Shown here in pieces: positions 58,301-64,000 of a stretch of DNA of 64,000 nucleotides (position 1 is its first letter; each line of letters opens with the position of its first letter). This DNA comes from Saccharicrinis sp. (GTDB taxonomy: Bacteria > Bacteroidota > Bacteroidia > Bacteroidales > Marinilabiliaceae): contig JAGXIO010000195.1 in the NCBI GenBank assembly GCA_024635555.1, positions 1 to 64,000 on the forward strand. The letters are read 5' to 3'. Under the pieces are notes generated by a model. The model made no database searches and was not told the DNA's origin. It was given only the letters and a program-made list of their open reading frames with translations. Both the position numbers and the translations under genes were made by a program.

Positions 58301-59570
58301 GTTAGAAGGGTGGTTTGATAAAGATAAAATAGAAAAGATTATATTTAATCTACTGACCAACGCATTTAAATTTACCCCACCAGCAGGGAAAATAAAAGTT
58401 CATTTTTCTATACAAGATAGAGAAACCAAATTGCTTAAAATTCAAGTTTCAAATTCAGGTAAAGGTATCCCAAAAGAGAAATTAAATGCTTTATTTGATA
58501 GATTTTTTTTAACTGATTCAGTTAAAAAATCTGACAACAATATGTATAGGACTGGTATAGGTTTGTCATATATAAAAAAATTAATCACTGCCTTACGAGG
58601 TCAAATTGAATTGTCGAGCAAAGCAAATAAGAAAACTATTTTTACAATTTTAATTCCATGCGATATATCTTCCTTTGCTGAAAATGAGGTTAATAATGAT
58701 AAAGGTCAGATTTTAATCTCTGACCATCTTAGAAATATACTTGGTGACAATATTCCAAATATTAAGGGAAAAGATCCCACAAAAATAGAAACCCTTGAAA
58801 CGATTTTAGATAGTAGGAAAGTAATTTTAATTGTAGAAGATGAAGAGGAAATAATATTATTTTTGAGTGCTTTGTGTGGCGATAAGTATAAGATTATCAT
58901 TGCAACTAATGGAATAGAGGCTCTTAAGATTATAAATCAGGAATTGCCTGATATTATTATAAGCGATGTAATGATGCCCAAGATGGATGGAATCGAACTG
59001 TGCAAGACTGTCAAAAAAGATCATAAAACCTGTCATATTCCAGTAATACTACTTACAGCCAAAAACTCCATACAACATCGCATCGAAGGTTTGGAGAGTG
59101 GTGCAAATTCGTATATCGCAAAACCTTTTTATCCCGAACATTTATTAGTAAGTGTAGAAAATTTATTAGAAGAAAAAGAATTGTTAATGAAGCATTTGGC
59201 AAAAGATTCTTTTTTAGAGAATCTGACAAATCTTACATTAGAGAACAATGAAAAAAAATTATTAAAAGAAGTAATCGAACTCATAAAAAGCAATATAGAC
59301 AATGAGAATCTGCAAAGCTCATTTATTGAGCAAAAGCTAGGTCTCAGTAGTTCAAATTTATATAGAAAAGTTAAACAAATTTCCGGTTTTTCTCCCGGTG
59401 ATTTAATAAGAACTATCAGGTTAAAATACGCTGCGGATTTATTAATAAATAGCAACTTAACAGTTACCGAAGTTTTTTATAAATCAGGTTTCAACAATCG
59501 TTCCTACTTTTATCGGGAATTTAAAAAAATGTATAAAACTACGCCTAAAAATTATCAACTCCGAAAGTAG
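55392..59570 (+). CDS. Hybrid two-component system sensor histidine kinase/response regulator (HTCS)
   Basis: 1392 residues in one chain. Signal peptide (about 1-20), a two-bladed set of Reg_prop repeats (L-W-I-G-T-W-D-G-L-N-R-Y and at least six relatives, about 75-690), a Y_Y_Y domain (about 720-815), one transmembrane helix (about 823-842), histidine kinase with A-H-E-F-Q-T-P-L-T (His about 873), an HATPase with N-L-L-T-N-A-F-K-F-T-P, a receiver domain with S-D-V-M-M-P-K-M-D-G (Asp about 1190), and an AraC-type HTH (about 1290-1390). The periplasmic propeller senses an oligosaccharide, and the AraC domain switches on the adjacent polysaccharide utilization genes. The SusC/SusD pair begins 457 bases downstream. 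Confidence 0.96.
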   Translation: MKSNSFLIAIIFSTIVVFGKANEQGLAEQSDINIAVIDSSKQTNGIISNNFEVKYFVKQLDNTNGLSNSSVNTIFQDSENLLWIGTWDGLNRYDGNNFKIFRPELNNKNSLSNQVILDIDEGIDGSIWVLTIHGINRYDKKLDTFQRFYFSRENTPPLSESEFNIALDKSKNVFCAVKGWGIGYYDGTIFKAFANEAVPSLAVKKLEFYGDGKLLVLYENNDLYVFEINTDSDSSKHISAIKLLYGNIKDFSIVPNQSIYAFFRSGQTKLISLFNKQTEITLSNNIQSILGYTADGIFISVKATYFFIDNFGDFIEKPWISQLKNLKITTLKQGSENVIWVGTDGDGLLKIYPLKKSFNLITKKQVPELEGSIVRSFAESQKSLWVGTKGKGLFRFDSGFYENQDKLPSYQVFNESNSSINNAVFALFKGKEDLIFIGSDGDGINIYDLRQSKLISWSEVIGNERCDYFKSVYTIYEDKSGMIYLGTNGYGMIRLKLIRKGQRLKVSRFKRYIAESNDGSCLSSNIIFSIVPKNSDELWIGTRLGGLNLFNKENEKFEIFKNDTNNPQSLSNNDILTLHKDKNDRLWIGTSFGLNALKDLDANIAICDNYTVKDGLPNNTIHGIVSDKDNNLWISTNFGLSNFIVENGKFINYSISEGLQNNEFADGALYKSIYSNYIFAGGIKGFNFFLPAKVEESSVFPDLFINKISGQNKIEPYIQSLLISSKSKIKESIELTHDQNFLYVELTALTFINSEKNQYAYKLSNLDQDWNEIQNRNNFSFNNLQAGNYTLWLKWSNSDGVWTEPVKAILIKIKPIFWQSHFAYVIYSLLLLLLLIFVISYYKKQNTLRQNLIFQKREEEIHQNRLTFFTDIAHEFQTPLTLIVGPVQKLLESGDFNEKSTKLITMIQRNSSRLFFLIQQLLEFRKAEYDYLEVSVQPFDLTNLVEQITELFDEWAIERKIDYSLDLDPKLEGWFDKDKIEKIIFNLLTNAFKFTPPAGKIKVHFSIQDRETKLLKIQVSNSGKGIPKEKLNALFDRFFLTDSVKKSDNNMYRTGIGLSYIKKLITALRGQIELSSKANKKTIFTILIPCDISSFAENEVNNDKGQILISDHLRNILGDNIPNIKGKDPTKIETLETILDSRKVILIVEDEEEIILFLSALCGDKYKIIIATNGIEALKIINQELPDIIISDVMMPKMDGIELCKTVKKDHKTCHIPVILLTAKNSIQHRIEGLESGANSYIAKPFYPEHLLVSVENLLEEKELLMKHLAKDSFLENLTNLTLENNEKKLLKEVIELIKSNIDNENLQSSFIEQKLGLSSSNLYRKVKQISGFSPGDLIRTIRLKYAADLLINSNLTVTEVFYKSGFNNRSYFYREFKKMYKTTPKNYQLRK

Positions 59571-59893
59571 CCTCTACAGATTACCACCTTAAGATTGTTC
59601 AAGTGTCTTTTGAGCTCTTTCGAATTGGCGTCGCCAATTATCGACAGATTGAGCCAAGAAAAAAGGTTGACATATTTGCTTAAAGCACCTTGAGGCCCAT
59701 CAAGTAGGTCTGTAAGCCAAGGCCAAGATCCGAAAGCCTTTTCCCACTTAATGGCCTCGTAGACGACATTTTCCATTCTGACAGCGAAACTCACAGTGCC
59801 CAGACGCCGAAAAATATTTTTTTCAATATCCAAGCTTCTTGATTTAGCATAGTCAGTTTCGGCCAGTGTACACTTTTGAAGAAATAGTACATA
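59555..59893 (-). pseudogene. Fragment of an unrecognised protein
   Basis: An open frame without a good start codon runs from 59893 to a stop at 59555 and overlaps the last codons of the HTCS gene. It reads E-T-D-Y-A-K-S-R-S-L-D-I-E-K-N-I-F-R-R-L-G, then K-W-E-K-A-F-G-S-W-P-W-L-T-D-L-L, L-S-K-Y-V-N-L-F-S-W-L-N-L and L-K-R-H-L-N-N-L-K. The composition looks like real protein, not antisense noise. Only the C-terminal part seems present. I cannot name the family. Confidence 0.45.
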
Positions 59894-60027
59894 CTATTTG
59901 GTTCGCCTTGCCCTTACCTTTAAGCAACGTTAAATATTATAAATATTCCCTTATAAAAACTAATTTATATATAAATGGAAATTGCAAAAAACTAATCAAT
60001 CTATGAATTATTAAAAAAATCTCTATT
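59894..60027 (+). promoter_or_regulatory. Upstream region of susC
   Basis: AT-rich leader of the SusC gene that should carry the promoter and the binding site of the HTCS regulator. No exact TAnnTTTG element is seen; TACCTTTA near 59917 is the nearest match. Confidence 0.3.
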
Positions 60028-63000
60028 ATGAAAACAAAAATTCTTTATTACATCTTATTTATGCTTGTTGTAGCATTCGGGAGTGTACATGCTCAAACAG
60101 TTAGCGGTGTTGTAACAGATGCCTATGGAGCTTTGCCCGGGGTAAATGTGTCTATAAAAGGAACTGGTATCGGCACGGCAACCGATTTTGACGGAAAGTA
60201 CAGCATAGACCTAATTGACGATAACGCTATTTTGGTTTTTAGCATGGTAGGTTTCGTTACTAAAGAGGAATCGGTAAATGGTCGAAGTCAAATTGATATT
60301 CAACTAACGGAGGATGTACAACTATTGGACGAAGTGGTTTTGATTGGGTACTCTACCTTAAAAAAATCGACTTTAACAGGTGCGGTATCCGTGGTAGATA
60401 TGGATGACCTTGAAAGAACAAGGGTGGCAAACGTAACGCAAGCTTTGCAAGGGCAAATTGCCGGGGTGCAAGTAACTTCTAGCTCAGGGGCACCCGGCGA
60501 CCCCATTGAAGTACGTATTCGTGGAGAAGGGACTATAGGGAACAATAACCCCTTATATGTGGTGGACGGTATCCCCACACGAGACATTAGTTTTTTAAAT
60601 CAAGCTGATATTAAGACGATGTCAATTTTAAAAGATGCATCTGCTGCGGCTATTTATGGATCAAGAGCTTCGGGTGGTGTGGTATTGATTACAACCAAAA
60701 GTGGACAGAAAGGGAAAACAAGTTTTGATGTAAATTACTATGCAGGTTTACACTATGCCGCCAACCTTCCAGACATGTTAAATACGGAACAGTACATGAA
60801 TACCGCTGAAAAGGCTTGGAACAATTCCGATAGATCAGGCACAAACCCTTATACTGCGGATAAAGGCAGAGCTGATTTTTCAGATACCGATTGGCTGGAA
60901 GAATTATTTGAAGCCGGAAGATCGCACAACTTCCAGTTTACGGCAAGCGGAGGAAGCGATAAATCCCAGTTTTTAATTTCATTGGGTTATTATGGCCAGG
61001 ATGGTATTGTAATATTCGACAATGATAGATACAAGAGGTTAAACTACAGAACTAATCTAAATGTTAATCTAACCGAACGTTTAAAAATCGGTACCAATCT
61101 TCAATTAACGTATGCAACACAAGACAAATTAGCTTCAAAAGGCGAAAGTGTTATCCGGTTTGCTTTAATACGACCTCCGGTTGGTGCTGTATATAAAGAT
61201 ATAAATGATCCTACTTATTCTGAAAGCAGCCCATTTACCGATTTGCCTTTTTATAAACATAACGACCTAGGCACCGGTGGCTGGGAAAGCGATAAATACG
61301 AATGGGGCACCAACCCGATTGCCTGGGCCTATTTTACAGACGACGTAAGAAAGGATTACAAAACGTTTGGGAATTTTTATGCCGAGTATTCATTTTTAAA
61401 AAATAAAGAATTGACCTTTAGAACGAATGTCGGCATAGATCTATCATTTATTCACAATAAAGCATTTGGGGTAAATTATGGCGACGACGATGGGGGCGGA
61501 AATGAAACTGACCAGGGATTGGGAAGGCAGAACCGTCCCAATAATTTAAACGAAGAACGAGGCGAATCACGAACCGTTACATTTAACAATACACTTAACT
61601 ATGTAAAAACTTTAAACGACAAACATGACATCAGCGTGTTGATTGGCACCGAGTATATCGATAATTTCGACTCGTCGATCGGGGCGAGTAGATCACGATT
61701 CGATATCACCGACGATACTTTTAGATATATGGATTACGGCGGTACCGAAGCTGATTTGTGGAATGGAGGAAGTGCTTCTGAATGGGCATTGTTTTCATTG
61801 TTTGGTTCGGGATCTTACGTATTGGAAAACAAATATATGCTTACAGCAAACATTAGAGCTGACGCATCATCAAGGTTTTCAGATAATAATAGATGGGGAT
61901 ATTTCCCGTCCATTTCGGCAGGTTGGAAATTGTCGGATGAAAATTTCTTAAAAAATGTAACATGGCTTTCTAATTTAAAGTTAAGAGCCGGCTGGGGTAA
62001 ATTAGGAAACCAGGAGATTGACAACTATGCCTATTTAACATTAATAAGTCAGATAGACGGTAAAGTAGTTGTTAACCGCTATGGAAATCCAGATTTAAAA
62101 TGGGAAAGCTCTGAATCGACAAATATTGGTTTTGATGCAGGATTCTTGAAGAACAAACTGATTTTTTCTGCCGAGTATTTTGTAAAAAACACATCAGATA
62201 TACTATTACCTATTGGACTGCCCAATATTGTTGGAGACGTTTCGCCCACAATTGTAAACGCCGGTGAAGTAAGCAATAAAGGGTTTGAGTTTTCATTAAA
62301 CGTACGCAATTCAAATAACGAATTCAAATACAACTTTAATGCAACGTTAGGAACAATTACAAACAATGTTGAAAAACTGCACCCCAATGTGCCAAGGCTG
62401 GTTGGGCAGGTTACAAGAACCGAGGTAGGCGAAGCGCTTAATTCCTATTATGGATTTAAAATGGTAGGTATTTATCAAAATCAGGCCGAGATCGACAGTC
62501 ACCTAAGCGGAACGCTAAACCCCAGCGTTAAACCTGGCGACATAAAATTTCAGGATATAACGAAAGACGGAATCATTGACGCCGACGACAGAAAGTTCCT
62601 TGGTAGTTCAATACCGGATTTAACGTATGGAATTTCGCTCTCATCATCGTATAAAAACTTTGACTTCTCATTCCTTTTTCAAGGCGTTGAAGGAGTGGAT
62701 AGATATAACGATTCGAAAAAGATATTGGATTACGACACACGCCCATTTAACTATACAACCAACATACTGGGTGCATGGGATGGCGAAGGAACTAGCAATT
62801 CCATACCAAGAGTTGCATTTGAGGATAACGGAAGCAGTAGAGTGTCGAGCATTTTTGTTGAAGACGCTTCGTACCTACGCCTTAAAAATGTTGAGTTGGG
62901 ATATACCATAAATAAAATAAAAGGCATACAAAACTTACGTGTTTATGTATCTGCCCAAAATTTATTTACAGTAACCGACTATACGGGAATGGATCCTGAA

Positions 63001-63075
63001 TCTACCGATTTAATGGATAAAGGAACGTATCCATCATCGTCTTCCGTTTTATTCGGCTTGCAAGTTAAATTTTAA
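60028..63075 (+). CDS. susC: SusC/RagA-family TonB-dependent outer-membrane transporter
   Basis: 1015 residues. Signal peptide (about 1-22), a CarboxypepD_reg-like domain (T-V-S-G-V-V-T-D-A-Y-G-A-L-P-G-V-N-V), then the plug with L-I-G-Y-S-T-L-K-K-S-T-L-T-G-A-V, P-L-Y-V-V-D-G-I-P-T, and I-L-K-D-A-S-A-A-A-I-Y-G-S-R-A-S-G-G-V, all SusC hallmarks. The remaining 800 residues form the 22-strand barrel, ending in V-L-F-G-L-Q-V-K-F. It imports glycan pieces that the SusD partner delivers, driven by a TonB/ExbBD complex such as that at 1046-3922. It is followed after 11 bases by susD. Confidence 0.97.
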   Translation: MKTKILYYILFMLVVAFGSVHAQTVSGVVTDAYGALPGVNVSIKGTGIGTATDFDGKYSIDLIDDNAILVFSMVGFVTKEESVNGRSQIDIQLTEDVQLLDEVVLIGYSTLKKSTLTGAVSVVDMDDLERTRVANVTQALQGQIAGVQVTSSSGAPGDPIEVRIRGEGTIGNNNPLYVVDGIPTRDISFLNQADIKTMSILKDASAAAIYGSRASGGVVLITTKSGQKGKTSFDVNYYAGLHYAANLPDMLNTEQYMNTAEKAWNNSDRSGTNPYTADKGRADFSDTDWLEELFEAGRSHNFQFTASGGSDKSQFLISLGYYGQDGIVIFDNDRYKRLNYRTNLNVNLTERLKIGTNLQLTYATQDKLASKGESVIRFALIRPPVGAVYKDINDPTYSESSPFTDLPFYKHNDLGTGGWESDKYEWGTNPIAWAYFTDDVRKDYKTFGNFYAEYSFLKNKELTFRTNVGIDLSFIHNKAFGVNYGDDDGGGNETDQGLGRQNRPNNLNEERGESRTVTFNNTLNYVKTLNDKHDISVLIGTEYIDNFDSSIGASRSRFDITDDTFRYMDYGGTEADLWNGGSASEWALFSLFGSGSYVLENKYMLTANIRADASSRFSDNNRWGYFPSISAGWKLSDENFLKNVTWLSNLKLRAGWGKLGNQEIDNYAYLTLISQIDGKVVVNRYGNPDLKWESSESTNIGFDAGFLKNKLIFSAEYFVKNTSDILLPIGLPNIVGDVSPTIVNAGEVSNKGFEFSLNVRNSNNEFKYNFNATLGTITNNVEKLHPNVPRLVGQVTRTEVGEALNSYYGFKMVGIYQNQAEIDSHLSGTLNPSVKPGDIKFQDITKDGIIDADDRKFLGSSIPDLTYGISLSSSYKNFDFSFLFQGVEGVDRYNDSKKILDYDTRPFNYTTNILGAWDGEGTSNSIPRVAFEDNGSSRVSSIFVEDASYLRLKNVELGYTINKIKGIQNLRVYVSAQNLFTVTDYTGMDPESTDLMDKGTYPSSSSVLFGLQVKF

Positions 63076-63086
63076 AATAAATTATT

Positions 63087-64000
63087 ATGAAAACTATATA
63101 TAAAAGTTTAATAGCAATTTGCATCTTCGCTACATTGGTAGGTTGCGACGACGAGTTGTCGAAAGAGCCGATTGGTCTTCTTACTTTGGATCAGATAGAC
63201 ACAAGCCCTACAATAGGCACCTTAGAATCCTCGGTAAGTTCATCTTATCAACTCCTCTCAAGTTCGTTAAACATTATCGGCGAATGGGAATGGGATGACG
63301 GGACTGTGCTTAGGAACGATTTCATCTTACAGGATATCGCGTCGAATGACATGAATAAAAAATGGAATCCGGATGGCGATCAGGCCTGGATGGACGAGAT
63401 AAGCACTTTTAGCTTTACCCCGGACAACGGTGCTTTTAATGGAATTTGGCTTTATGATTACGAGGGCATTAACAGAATAAACCTCGCTATAAGTTATTTG
63501 GCAAATGCAGAAATAACACAATCCGTTGGTATCACTGACGCACGTAAAAATCAATTGTTAGGGGAAGCCTATTTCCTGAGAGCTTTCTACTATTTTGATT
63601 TGGTAAATAATTTTGGTGATGTACCTCTTTTAACAATTCCATTAGAATCATTTGATCAAGCATTTGATGTTGCAGTGCGGGTTCCTGCTACTGAAATACG
63701 GGGACAGATAAATTCTGATTTATCAGAAGCAAAAGGATTACTGCCAAATTCTAAATATCCATCGGCCGATGAACCATGGAGAGCTTCAAAAGGGGCAGTT
63801 ATAGCATTGCAGGCCAAGGTAGCTTTGTTTAATGAAGATTGGAGTGCCGTCATAAGCCTGGTATCCGAACTGGACGATCTTGGTTATTATAGTTTAAACG
63901 CCAATTATTTCGACAGTTTTGACGTAACAAAGGAGTTTGCTGAAAATGAAGTGATTTTTGCTTACGATCATATATCAGATCAGGTTCCTAGAAAAGGAAA
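63087..64000 (+). CDS. susD: SusD/RagB-family nutrient-binding lipoprotein, 3' partial
   Basis: The first 304 codons are in the window; the stop is beyond the edge. The lipoprotein signal peptide ends A-T-L-V-G-C. The SusD pattern L-L-G-E-A-Y-F-L-R-A-F-Y-Y-F-D-L-V and F-G-D-V-P-L is clear, and A-V-I-A-L-Q-A-K-V-A-L-F gives a TPR-like helix. It sits on the outer surface and feeds the SusC channel. The pair defines the start of a polysaccharide utilization locus; enzymes that would reveal the glycan lie outside the window. Confidence 0.96.
   Translation, partial: MKTIYKSLIAICIFATLVGCDDELSKEPIGLLTLDQIDTSPTIGTLESSVSSSYQLLSSSLNIIGEWEWDDGTVLRNDFILQDIASNDMNKKWNPDGDQAWMDEISTFSFTPDNGAFNGIWLYDYEGINRINLAISYLANAEITQSVGITDARKNQLLGEAYFLRAFYYFDLVNNFGDVPLLTIPLESFDQAFDVAVRVPATEIRGQINSDLSEAKGLLPNSKYPSADEPWRASKGAVIALQAKVALFNEDWSAVISLVSELDDLGYYSLNANYFDSFDVTKEFAENEVIFAYDHISDQVPRKG

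Overview
The window looks like chromosomal DNA of a marine or environmental member of the Bacteroidota, probably close to Marinilabiliales or Bacteroidales. The evidence is a SusC/SusD pair preceded by a hybrid two-component regulator, a TonB/ExbBD set with two ExbD proteins, Wza/Wzc-type polysaccharide export with a class-typical tyrosine tail, BfmA/BtgA and DUF5712 mobilization proteins, few Shine-Dalgarno sequences, and several TAnnTTTG promoter elements. No rRNA gene and no complete tRNA gene is visible. The genus cannot be fixed from the sequence alone.

Bases 1-11100 are chromosomal core: the 3' part of a transglutaminase-like protein that has lost two of three catalytic residues, an exbB-exbD-exbD-tonB operon, ywbE, a membrane-bound class III nucleotide cyclase, htpG, a DUF4160/DUF2442 pair, a lipoprotein sulfatase, and ruvX-def. 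Bases 11283-20390 are an exopolysaccharide cluster (Wza-like, Wzc-like, two GT4, a polymerase and two GT2 proteins). Its gene junctions are filled with 14-15 bp tandem repeats that run into the 3' ends of two genes. A Bcr/CflA exporter, a small Gly-rich protein and a deletion-scarred cobO remnant follow.

Bases 22266-29372 begin a mobile region. The displaced 3' end of a tmRNA-like (or tRNA) gene with its own terminator marks the left edge. A module of XRE regulator, excisionase-like protein, primase-helicase, BtgA-like protein, DUF5712 relaxase, ParA and a small partner lies between two 19-bp direct repeats, with a good oriT candidate in front of the mobilization genes. Bases 29495-46716 are one co-directional defence run: hsdM, hsdS, a PrrC/RloC-like ATPase with an apparent anticodon-nuclease triad, an unknown 119-aa protein, an AlbA_2/Schlafen-like ATPase regulator, a 1372-aa NACHT protein and hsdR, then a pentapeptide-like membrane protein (frameshifted), an HNH nuclease and the N-terminal stub of a McrB-like protein (frameshifted, truncated). 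The modification and specificity genes are thus separated from hsdR by at least three putative abortive-infection or signalling proteins.

Bases 46717-55142 are accessory and partly decayed: short repeats, small basic CxxC proteins, a strongly structured RNA candidate in the leader of an unrecognised zinc-ribbon protein gene, a secreted protein, an AbrB-like protein, a class C beta-lactamase-like hydrolase, an outer-membrane barrel protein, and a serine-recombinase pseudogene. Bases 55392-64000 start a polysaccharide utilization locus: a hybrid two-component sensor/regulator, a fragment of an unrecognised protein, SusC, and the first 304 codons of SusD.
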